The notes under the pieces were generated by a model, which was given only the letters and a program-made list of their open reading frames with translations, had not been told where the DNA came from and made no database searches. Source: Bemisia tabaci (lineage: Eukaryota; Arthropoda; Insecta; Hemiptera; Aleyrodidae). Taken from it: 64,000 nucleotides of DNA. A program made the translations under genes and the position numbers. Positions 1-12,200 of the stretch are shown piece after piece. Position 1 is the first letter of the stretch. Every line of letters starts with the position of its first letter. Location of the stretch: assembly GCF_918797505.1 (NCBI RefSeq), contig NC_092801.1:23436116-23500115 (forward strand), written 5' to 3'.

Positions 1-210
1 GTATATTTTTTTTGTGACCAGGGGGTTATGCCCTGGCCGTTTCGTGGTCCAACCCCTGAGCGCCCCCCTGAACATTAGGGTTACTCTTCTAATTTTATAT
101 TTAGAATAAGATTTCGAGCAAATTGAGACTTGAAATCGTGAGAGTAATAACTAAGTGACTGCGCTAACTCGTAGTTTAAACGATCCATTTACTAATGAAA
201 GTATACTCAC

Positions 211-3200
211 CGCTGTCAGAAGAACTTTGTCATTTTTGGCAGGAATGGCGAGACTGTCAGAAAACTCAACGAGGTAGGTCGTGCCCACAGAATTTCCCAC
301 GGCAACGAGAGATCCGTTTTCGTGGCATCGTAATGAATACAAAGCTTCATCGCAAACCTGAAAATACATTTTGTATAATTGTCTCATTCAGGAGATCAGT
401 ACGAATAGCTTTGAACGACAAAGAGTGAGAAGATGAAAAGCGGACATACCAAAAAGAACACGGAACAGAAAAAATGCTATATAGACCGCGTTAAGCAGAA
501 AGGAACCAAGCCACATTAGCTATTGCCAAATTTAATTAGATAATATAATTTTTTACATGAAAACAGTTGTGTGAATTTTTGTGCAAATTTCAGTGAATTT
601 TCTGCATGAAGTTTGAAGCAAATTCCTCCAAATTTGCAAAGGAATCCGCACGAACGTTCTCTTATAAAAAATTAAATTGCCCGGGTAAATATGGCAATAG
701 CGAATGTGGCTTGGTTCCTTTCAGCTAAACGCGGCCCATATACAAGTTATACCCGGAATACTCGTATAGCATACTTCGGTCGCATCAATGATGGTTATAA
801 AAATAATTAGCGATGTTTAAATCGATGTTGTAAGACCTTAATAAATTAAAATCGATTTCAGCGGCAATCCCTGCAGAATAGCAACCTGCAACACTGAGTT
901 CCGTTTTTTGCACATGTGTAAAGCAATCAATATCTATCGACAATTGCTAACGCGTCTATAAGCAATTAACTTACCATAGATGTAAACGGAAGAAGTGCAG
1001 TGTTACCAACTGGCAAGAGTCGCCTCTAATCGGTGCCCAATCGTAATTTTAGCGCAAAATCATAAAACATTGTGTTTAAATTCACGCCAGTCTACCAGCC
1101 CATTATTAAAAGCTCGAATAGAGACTTCATGACAAAGCCCAATGCCACCTTATCGGAGGAAAATGCCGTGTAACCATTCGATGTTGCCAAATTTCCTTCG
1201 TGATAATATTCATTTTTCAGGAAAGTTACAGAATATCTTTAAATATTTTTTTTTTATCAAATCGCAAACATCATGGGCATGTTCCAAACTTTTGCCAGAG
1301 CGAAAATAAGGGTTGCTTCCAATGGTAAATGTCTCAAAAATCTTGATGAGCGCATTAACAAAGTCTGAAATGCACTCCTGGATGGAGAGACTCCTCTTAC
1401 GAAATGTTCACCTGTGCGGTAATGTCGTTTTTGAAGCGTGAAGCTTAAAAAAACGCAAATTTTTAATGCAGATTGTAAAGTTAAGAATACAATTCAGACT
1501 TTGCTGGATGAATTCTCCTATCTTTTTTATCTTTTTTTCAATATCACAATTTTTTAGACATTTTCCATAAGAAACAACCCTAATTTTTGCTGTAGCAAAA
1601 GTTTGCAACAAGCCCATTTTCTGATAAATTGTAAGGAACGCGTTCGCAAGTTTCCCGGAAAATTCGTGTTTTATCCATGGAAATTTGGCAACGTTCAAAT
1701 TTATATACGGCGTTTTTCTTCAGTGTGGCAGTATTCCGTTCCCCAGGAATAGGCGCTGATAACAATCAGAATTATTAGATCCTCGGAACCTTCACCAAAC
1801 CACGGCGCTAATCTGCCATGTCATGAGGAAAAACGCCGTATGAGCATTCGTATGTTGCCAGGCTTCGTGTCAGAAAATATTTATTTTTGAAGAAAGTTCT
1901 GAATAATTTGCCTTGAAATTCTCAGACTTTTTAGATCGAATTTCGAAAGAAATCCTCCGAAAAATCGAAGAGAAATATTCATAAATTTTTCCGACGACTC
2001 GCGATTTGTAAATGAAAATTTGGCAACTCCTGAAGGCTTGTTCGGCGTTTTTTCTCGGCGCGGCAGTAATCAAGCGTTCCGAAATTGCATTTGCACCGGT
2101 GCGCACGAAAAGCCAACGGCCAGGACAATAGCCCTTTCGGAGGCTACGCGGGTCCCATGCCTCCGCGTTTTAATCCCTGTTTCCGATGTTTTCAGCCGAT
2201 CCTACTCACGCTTCAGCTATTCAATTGGACGCATTTCTGACAAACAAAACTATGTGCATTATGACGTGAGCCCTGTTATGCATGCATTCTTATGGGTCTC
2301 AGGGCTCATGTCTTAATGCACATAGTTCCGTTTGATAGAAATACGTCCAATTTGAAAGCCCATATTGCTGCGTTCCTGTGATTGTGACTTTGTAGGATTT
2401 CAGCTCTACTCCTTTTACCCAGTGGGCTGATTATTGAAATTGATAGACAAATCGATAGACAAGGAGAGGAAGAGATAGGGAATACGGAGGGATCCTATTG
2501 GTTGGGATACGTGGTTCTTATAGACTAAGGGGGTAAATGGTGGACTAACTATAGAGTCTCTAGTGGGTTGCTGTTAGTTAGTCTATTCCCTAGCTCCTTT
2601 GTCTATTGCAACCGCCCGCTTCCACCAATAAGATCCCTCCATATCCTTATTGTATTCTTTGTCTATAGCTTTGTCTATCAATTTCAACAATCAGCCCGCT
2701 GATTGTCGAAATTAATAGACAAACCGATGCACAATTCAGACAAAAGGGATATGGAGGGATCTTATTGGTGGAAGCGGGTGGTTGCAATGGACAAATGAGG
2801 TAGGTAATAGATTAACTAATGGCAACCCACGAGAGACCCTTTAGTTAGTCCATCATTTACCCCCTTAGTCTATAAGAACCACGTATTTCAACCAATAGGA
2901 TCGCTCCATATCCCTACGTCTGCTTTGTCTATCAATTTCAACAATCAGCTTAAGGAATACGCCCTATGAACATTCGAGCGTTTTATTTGAATGAAAAATT
3001 TTGAAACTTTTCCCGTGGGATTTTTAAGAAGGCTGGACTTAATTGCGAGCTAAATTTTCTGAAAAATTCACAAAATTTCTGGAACATTAAAAATTCACCC
3101 AAAAAATTGTTGGATAATAAGCATGCTCATTCAGTATTTGTTTTAGATTGATAGTTCAGCCCTGTTTGATGAGTGACAAAACTCTTAAATAAAGCATCCA

Positions 3201-6200
3201 CAGAAGGGGTGGAGGGGGCACTTGAACATTTCAGCGATGATTGCAGAGAAATTCAGGAAAGTTTCAAGGCAGTATGTTGCTTAATTTTCAGTTTAAAAAT
3301 TAGAACACGAGAGAAAGTTTGGCAACTTAAAATGCAGTTTGTTGTTTGAATAAATGGACGTATTTCTACCAAACAGACCTATGTGGAGGTGAGAAATATG
3401 GGGTGTGCTCGTTTAGTTCTCTAAGAGTGAATGAGAATAATAAAGCGCCAGTGACGTCAGCGGCAACGAGCGATACGCGTAACGACGACGAGCTTTACGA
3501 CGGTGCGCTTTAACTAATGAGCCCTGTCCTTAACGCTCTCTTGCCATGCCCGCGGCTCATGAGTTCCGCATTCAGTTAGTACATAGGTCTGTTTGATAGA
3601 ATGTAAAATCCCGCTTTTCCAATTCTTCAAAAGGAATCACGCCCACTTTTACATTGTTTCTTATGCAGCTCTCTAGAGCACACCCCATATTTCTCACCTC
3701 CACATGGTCTGTTTGGTAGAAATACGTCCAAATGAAGGTCCAATCTTTTGAAACTATAGGCAAATACACGAAAAGGGAGCGATTTCGGTCACGTATAGTT
3801 AAGTGCTACCTTAACACTAAGACTAGGCTCCCTCTGTTGGTTGAGAATATCCCAGGCATCCAGTGAACCGTCCATACTCGTGGTGTAAAAGACAGAATAT
3901 TTGGTTGGACTCCACGCTCCATTCGTGAGCAAGTGACGATAATTGCTGCGACAGAGATACAAACATTTTGGTCAAAATTCCGTAGAACGAACATTGGATT
4001 GCATTTTGCAAAAAGGAACCACTAGCATTGCAATGTTGCTAAGATTGTGCAACTTCTTTTGTCTTGGAGGAAAAACCCGATTATCCCTCAATAGTTTCTA
4101 TTTTACTCGCTAAAAACTGTAAATTTAAGACAAAAATTACCATCTAAATTTCATAGTTTTTCACAATTTCCGCATTTTTATTGCAAAGGATGAAGTTGCA
4201 CAATCTTAGCATCATTGCAATGCTAGTGGTTCCTTTTTGCAAAATGCAATCCAATTATAGGTAACTGGTCGAGGAGAACTCACTAACATTTCATCATTCA
4301 TCAATACTTAATTCATCGAATAAAGGTGCTAAAATTGTATTCCACAATCTCCTGACTGTGATGTTCATATCGATGGCCGAAGTGCGAGACCACATTATTT
4401 GCATTTCCCAGTAGTATTTTTCAACTGAAAAACGCGATTTTTTTTTTTAAATCAAATTTACGATTTTTTGGCGATATTTCTCTAGGATCATCATAGGATC
4501 TGTGCGATTATCTTCAATTCTGTGGCGAATTCATCTCTATGAAATTGCGTTTGATAAAATCAAAATTTTATCTCACTTTATCACGATGCTTTTGTTCAAT
4601 AATACCTATATCGATAAAACGCCGTCGATAAAATCGCGATTTTGTTGCAAACTCATACGCTGAAATCGCAATTTTTTCTCCGAGGAATGTTGCAACGAAT
4701 CGACGTCGATAAAATCGCGATACATTCTCCGATCGAGCAATGGCAAAGAATCAAGTATTACGGTGTTTATTGCGAATACCCTGTTTATCGATCCTTTTAC
4801 ATAGGTTTAAATGATGGATCAATCGATAAATCACACTGAGAGATACCTATCGATCCTTTTACATAGGTTTAAATGATGGATCAATCGATGGATCAATCGA
4901 TGGATCAATCGATATATCGCACTGAGAGATACCTGGTCCATATGATTGCGGACTCGCGGCAGTCCTCTGTCCAGATTTTGGCGGTCCAATCACCGACCGA
5001 CAAGAAATTTTTGACGAAGGACGGATTTCTGTGGAGAGCATACACAGGACCTTGATGCGCTTTGAACTGCGCCGTCAGCTTCTCCAACGTTGTTTTGCCT
5101 TTTCTGTTCCCGCTGATCACTATGCCTGTCTCTGTTCCTATCTGCAACATGTATTGAATTTCGTGATGATTATTTTTATTTTAGTAATTAAAAGGAAAGA
5201 AATTTTCCGGAAGGATTAAGTACTTGGACTGAGTTTAACAGCAAGAAATCATCGCAAACTGTCAAAAACTTTCGGCCTCCTGTATTGCCGTGCTAAGGAA
5301 AAACGCCGTATGAGCATTCGAGTGTTGCAAAATTTCCTTCGTTAAAATTTTCATTTTTGAGAAAATGTATGAACAATTTTCCTTGAAATGTTCCGGAACT
5401 AAAGTCAACTTGCGAACAAAAATTATCTAAAAAATTTGAGGAAAGATATTCATAAATTTACCAGGAAATTCGTGTTTGATCAGAGGAAATTTGGCAACTC
5501 CTCAAGGTTCATACGGCGTTTTCCTTTAGCACGGCAGTATAGTATGGTGATTGTAGCGCTTGCTCTATGATCGAGAGGTCCCGGGTTCGATTCCCGGTCA
5601 GGTGTCCCGAGTTCGATGGTCTCAAACAACAGTTACCTGGGGCTGGCTTTGATCAGGGATCGATAGGGGATTGGACTATCCTCGCAGGGATATTTGAAAG
5701 GGGAAATAAAAAGAAACAATTCAGAGCTGAATCCAGTGTATCCACCTTTATGGTGCATGGAGAATTAAAATGTAACCCTCCATGTCATTATTTGAGTCTC
5801 GGAATCTGGGGATCACAAGTCCATGCTGTAACTGTCGTAAAAACATACGAGTCCCAAATTTTTTCCACAAATTTCAACATTTGTGTAATCATTTTTTAAA
5901 TAAAGAAAAAAATTGATAATTTGGAACATCATATCTTGGAGTAAAGTTCAATTTTTTAAAAAAAAAACCAAACAATGAGTTGTTTCGAGGAAGGAACACC
6001 ATGCCGCAGAGGGTTAAAGCCTTTTTTCTCGAAATGAATCTAGTACTGATTCAGGCAGTATTATGAGGTGCAGAGGGCTGGACTCACCATGAAGCGGATT
6101 GGAATTGAAGCATCGTACTCGAGAGCAGATATACCTAAACTCCGACTCAGAAGTTGTTCGTCGCCTTTTGTCAAGTCAATCAGTAACGTCTCCAACGGTG

Positions 6201-9200
6201 CATCTAGTTTTCGTGTGTCCCACCATTTCATCTGCGGATCAGACAAACAATTACTGAGTTATAAAAGCAAAGACCGAAACCATGGTTGCACAGCCTTTGC
6301 AAAATTTTGATCCGGCTCAAAAGATATTGACAGATCAGAATATCGACGATAAAACTGCAAAAATGCGTATTGCAGTTGCAGTCTTTCAAAATCTCCGCAC
6401 ATACTTAATTTTTTAACAGGAAACACAACCAATATTATGGTTTGAAATTTTCATAGAATATTCATCACACAGAAAACAAAAATCACCGAAGTTTTCAAGG
6501 AATACCCTGGTAAAAATTGGCAGTAGAATCTGTCTTCCAAAATACCAATAGACCTACAGCCGGCTGTAAGATTTCCAATAGCTTCTATAGCCGGCAACAC
6601 AATTTCTTATAGCCCTTTATAGCCGATGGCGATTAAGCAACAGCCTGGCGATAAAGTGTATGCTAAACGTTATTACGGATGCTAGGACTTAGTGAGTTTT
6701 TGGACTACCGCTCTCTTTTTGGGCCGCAGTATCTTGATTTAATTTCGAGAAAGCTCCGTCTTTGAAGGATGCCTGACATTCCTAATATGTTGGAGCGCCT
6801 TCAATTTCGTATGATACTGTGCAATACCTCTGGTGTGAAATAGTTGCTTCAAGCGCCGCGGTACGCTGCGGCGCGGCGCGGCGGGCGGGCAGCCAGCGCT
6901 GAACGCGCATTGGCGCCTGCAAACCTAACAGGGATACTTCACGCATTGCGCAATGCGTGAAGTATCCCAGTTAGGTTTGTAGGCGCCGGTGCGCCGCCGC
7001 TCCGCTTTGTGTTAGGCTCTAATATTTAATCTCGCGGAGTCAGCGTTTTTCAACTCATGACTTTGAAATGTTTGCACACTCTGTATGGATTATTCTCATT
7101 TTAATTGATGAAAACAAATATGTAGTAAAGGAAAATATAATGTGCGTTTTGTAAATATTAAGGTGATTCCGTACAAACTTAAGGATTTACAAAGCACAAG
7201 AATTTCTACTCAATTTCTTATAGCCTTTTATAGCCGATGGCGAAAAAGCAACAGCCAGGCGATAAAGTGTAAAGCCCGGCGATAGGAACTATGTATAGCC
7301 CGGCTGTATAATTTTTTATCGCTTCGTGTATAGCCCGGCCGTGTGATTTTTTCCACTTTCTACAGCCAGCTATATGATTTTCTATCGCCCTCTTCAGTCG
7401 GCTATAGGAACTCCTATGGTATTTTGAAACGCAGCTCCTATCGCCAATGTTTACCAGGGTAACGTTTGGTATAGTTTTCCACGGAGAAAATAAAGTATGA
7501 CAGGAGGTCTGCAACGCCGCAAACTGAGATATGCATTTCTGTAGTTTTACCATCGGTTTAAAGTAGCGTTTCTGAGGAAATAGGTTTTTTGACTGCACAC
7601 TTCAAACCGTTAATCTACTTCTGCTTGGTTTGAAATTTTTGGGCGTTCATGTTCTTGTGAAATGATTCTGTAAGCTTAAAGGCATTAATGACCCAATTTT
7701 CAGTTTTTCCAGACTAACCCGGTAGTCACATTTTATATTGAATAAATGCAAATATAATTCTTATTTTTCGTTAATTCTCGAGCTGCGACTGACTAAACAT
7801 AATGCTGCACCGAAAAAAAAAGTTACGGGCTATATAGACATACCGTCCGTTCCGGGCTCAGAGGCCGAGAGTTCCGGGTGCTGGAGCCGTAGCTTCGATT
7901 GCTCCGGGTGCTACGCCCGGAACTTTCTGCCTCTGAGCCCGGAACGCGGGCGGTATGTCTATATTATCCTGTAAGTACGGCCTCCACGCCGGAGTTTTTT
8001 TTCAGTGATGTGATGCGAATAAATCCACTGATGGGTGGAATCAGGAATCATCCATAGGTAAGTCTCACCTGTCCGTCCGTAGAGGCCGAGAAAAATTCCG
8101 TGCCAGATTTGGAGTTGATCCAGAGAACTTTGAGGACGGGATCCCTGTGACTGTTGGTCATGTTGCTCAACTCGCACGGCTCCGATCCCTTTCGAGTGTC
8201 CCACGCACCGACTTGACCACTGCAGAATCCGCTCACTAAACAGTGCGGGTCTTTCGGGTGGTATTCCAGGGACAGGATCGTCGTCTTCGGCTTTAGGACT
8301 AGGTCCGGAGAATTTGGATTTTCTGGAACAAAATCCATGAAGGTGGAGCGTGAGATTTGAAGTTTTGGGAAGATTTGGGATTACGGTATGTACCGGCCAC
8401 TGACAGGCCGCGAAGCACGAGTGTTTTGACAGGCCTTGGATCAACTGGACGTATTTCTGTCAAAACGGAGCTATGTGCATTAAGACATGAGCCCTGAGAC
8501 CCATAAGCATACGTGCACAACAGGGCTCCCGTCATAAATGATTACAGTTTCTGTTTGATAGTTATAATACGTCCAATTTGCATCAATGGAGAATTTGCAG
8601 GTGTCTGAAATTGGCTGAATTTCGTGTTTCAGTGGAACACTACTGAGTGAACTGTCACGAGGATACCCTTGGCTCATGAATTGAACAATTATTGGTGAGG
8701 ATATTGACAAAAATGATTAATCTGCTAACAGTAGTGTGTTTAAGTGGTAAATGCCGCCAGATGACGTCACTAGGCTGTGCATTTTCTCACTTATAAATTT
8801 TTTTTTATACGATATATTTCCCATTTTAGAAAAAAATTGTAAAAAATACTGTGAAATCAGCTCTTTAAGAACTTTCTGGTGAAGCAATAAAAAATGTCCA
8901 TGCAAATTCTCCATCGCATTTTGCTCGGTCATCTAAACGTTAAACGATCAATAAGATTAGATTCATGTTTCAATAAGATAGGCAATTTAAAATGCGAAGA
9001 AAAAGTGCAACTTATTTCAATTTTATTATTACGGTGAATTTCAATGAAAGGTGCCCTTCAATTGGTATGTAGGTAACATACACGACACTCCGACGCCGTA
9101 GCAATAATTTTACATTATTTAGCAATGCAATTTATTGGAATCCGTCCGACTTAGATTTCAGAAACAACGATAAAGCCAAATAGCTCCCCTGTGCAAATAG

Positions 9201-12200
9201 ATGCTTTTTAATAATGAGTAAGAGATGGTAGTTCCTTTTCATGCGGATGATTCCAGGATCAACCCGGAAATTTTTTACGGCGCAACTCCACAAATGGAGA
9301 TGTTGCATGTGTGAGGAATTTGCGATTTGTTTATTGATTATTTTGTAAAAGTTCGCGCGAAACACGATGGTGCCACTGGTTTTCTCTGAAATTAACTCCC
9401 AAGCTCAAAAAAGCTCTCAAGTTGAGACCAAAATGGAGGGGATATCCCACGCTATCCTGAGAGTCCACCTCTACATCAAGACAAACTCTCCATGCAAAGA
9501 TAGGGAGCAAATACATTCAGCAGGGATGCCGCGTTTTCAGTTTTGGAGTCCCCAAATAAAGTGGCAGCCCTGTCAATGTATTTGCTCCCTATCTTTGCAT
9601 GAAGAGTTTGTCTTGATGTAGAGGTGGACTCTCGTCTCTCAGGATAGCGTGGGATATTCCCTCCATTTTACCTCAACTTGAGAGCTTTTTTTGAGCTTGG
9701 GAGTTGATTTCAGAGAAAACCAGTGGGACCATCGTGTTTCTCGCGAACTTTTACACAAGAATCAATGGTAAAATCGCAAATTCCTCACACATGCAACATC
9801 TCCATTCTCATGCCATACTGTATGAATTGCGAACACCGTCCTAATTTTCATGGAGCATATTATGTTTATCAGATGGTATTATGATGCTTCCTCGAAAGCC
9901 TGCGATATCAACGCGAGTTCCTGAAAAAAAATGGGTTGAATAATTCAAGATTAGTCTAGGTTCCGCGAAACAATTTAATTCCTGCATATTGAATAGATAC
10001 ACCTTCGGAGCCGGATTTGCTGGAGGGTTGCAAGCTCATCCCACTTCCGGCGAATGAGAGCTTACTTCCGTTACCGACACCTCTATCCTCTTCATGTGTT
10101 CATTCAAAGGCTCAACAGAGTTGCCAAATCGTTCATTCTCGGAATGGACCACTGTAAGTACTACCACACATGTTTCCTCGTCAAAATTTCAGGCAAACCG
10201 ACGTGAAATATAACAGCTAATGTCACACGATCAAACCATGCCGTAAATATGTCAAGGTTAAGCGCACTCAAAAAAGAAGTATGGGAAGAGTGACTTACCG
10301 GCCGAGTTATGGATCATGGAGCCATACAATATAGTTCAGGGAGCCATGCTTATAGGTTCACGACCAATAAAGTATGGCTCAGAAAGCCATACTGTGGACG
10401 GTTAGTCACTTTGGTTAGAAATTATGGACCTCCGAGCCATTTTTTATGGGTCTCAGAGTCATACCTTTTTTTGAGTGCGCTGTAATTGGCCTAAGTCATC
10501 AAATAAGGTCGTCAAACAAGTCGTCAAACAACACCGCCGTGATAGCGAAGAGGGCAGTAAGTGCCAAATTTTCGAAATCGAGTTTCCTTCAAAATCCGTC
10601 TAATCTCTTTTAGATGAAATCACGGATACAGCTAGAACAACAAAATTCATCTTGATTGTATGAAAACGAGACGTATGAGAAAACCGCAATTCCGCAAAAA
10701 ATGAAGTAGTTTCAGGCAAGACAGCAGTAAGGGACAATATTCTTCCAGAGAGCCAATGAAAACAGTGCTTTCGAGTAAAAAGCAGCTTTAGTGCCCTCTT
10801 TTGCCAATTTCTAACCTGAAAATGTGTTTGTTTGTGTCCAAAACGCAACCATAAAAGCATGCAAAAAATAGCACTTAGGCAGTGTGAGTTCTTTTCAATA
10901 TTAAAGAGCATAAAATTTCCGATAGGAACTGTCCTCTTTTACAAGCGTATGACAAAAATTAAAGCTCCATGCCAACCGCTGAAATTGCCTTTTTTTCTTT
11001 TCTTGGATAATTTGAATTTTAATGTAGAAACGTTGGATTTTATTTTTGGTATTTGAGCAACAGGGTTAATTAATTCCTCCTATAGAACACGCGGCTTCGT
11101 CATCTTTATATTATTGTATTTATCCAAATAATTTACTCCAAGGGGGAAAAATGTAAAAAACCTCGTAAAATTAGCTTTCAAAGCACTTTTACACGAGGCA
11201 ATACAGAATCCTCCGGTGAATTCTCCAATATTCATGCTATCTGGCAAAAGGCTATACAGGAGAGCCTCTCTAAGAGTGTTTTCAATTTGCAGCGAGGCGA
11301 AGCCCATTCATTCGGCAGTTGTGAAAAAATAAAGGGGAGAAAGGAAAGGCCCCGGTGCGGAGAATAGCGGAGGTGCGATGGAGGCATGGAAGCAACCGTG
11401 ATTCGATGTCGAGAGATGAAAATAAAGAGATCGCGATTTTTCCTTCGCCCATCTTTACCGCGGTCATTCACCCTTCTCCCTTGCACCTGTGAGCTTTTTA
11501 ATCATCCTCAAAGACAGGTTGCCAAGCTTTAGAATGGAAATAGGACCTCTCCGCTCCCAAAGTTAAAAAGGCTGACACAAATACAGCACCTAAATCTGAA
11601 CGATTTGGGAACGAAAATTGCGCTGCAGTGCCGATTTTTGCTCGACTTTTCTCATATTTGGGTGTATTTATGCTCAGTGGTGATTTTACAAGTTGGCAAC
11701 ACTGTTTTTCCTCTATTTAAATCCATTGAAAATATCGATTTTAGGTGATTGCCTCGCCAAGAATCCAGGGCCGGGTTAAGGGGGTGGCCACATGGGCCGC
11801 GGCCCATGGCGGCAAATTTAGGGGGCGGCAAATTTTGCTATTTTTTTTTTTTTTTAATGTAGGTATAAAAATAAAATTGCAAACAGGAAAAGGCGATAAA
11901 ATCTTGCATTTCCTGTGAGTATCGTAATTTCTAATTTTGTTGTTTTGCGGCGATACAAAAGACAGCACCTTTAATTAGTCGAGTTATGAGAGAAACCAAA
12001 CACGCAATTTGGCCAGAACGCTCATTTATGAACATTCTTGGCCGTTTTGGTCTGACATTGGAATCTGAATTTTGTCAGTGACATTTTTGTGTCAGAAGGT
12101 TGGCTGCCCTTTCATTAGTCTAGTTGAGAGAGAAACCAAACACGCAATTTGGCCTGGAACGGCGCGGCGCAGAGAGCAACGATGACGAGGACTTGAGATG

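Larger units (their letters stand above)
6503..7460. mobile_element. TIR element rich in 'tatagccggc' motifs, interrupted
   Basis: Ends ACCCTGGTAAAAATTGGC and complement form GCCAATGTTTACCAGGGT. The subterminal parts contain many short 'tatagccggc'-like repeats in both orientations. The element is split by a 549-bp insertion flanked by 61-bp direct repeats. Noncoding. Confidence 0.65.

Noticed and set aside
5567..5650. tRNA gene at the GGTTCGATTCC B box
   Set aside because: No complete cloverleaf or acceptor stem; the same head and body recur at 53.25 kb, so it is a tRNA-derived SINE.
7959..8444. 161-aa minus-strand frame as a separate gene
   Set aside because: It overlaps DNAI2 exon 4 in another frame; the DNAI2 frame has the conserved WD blocks.
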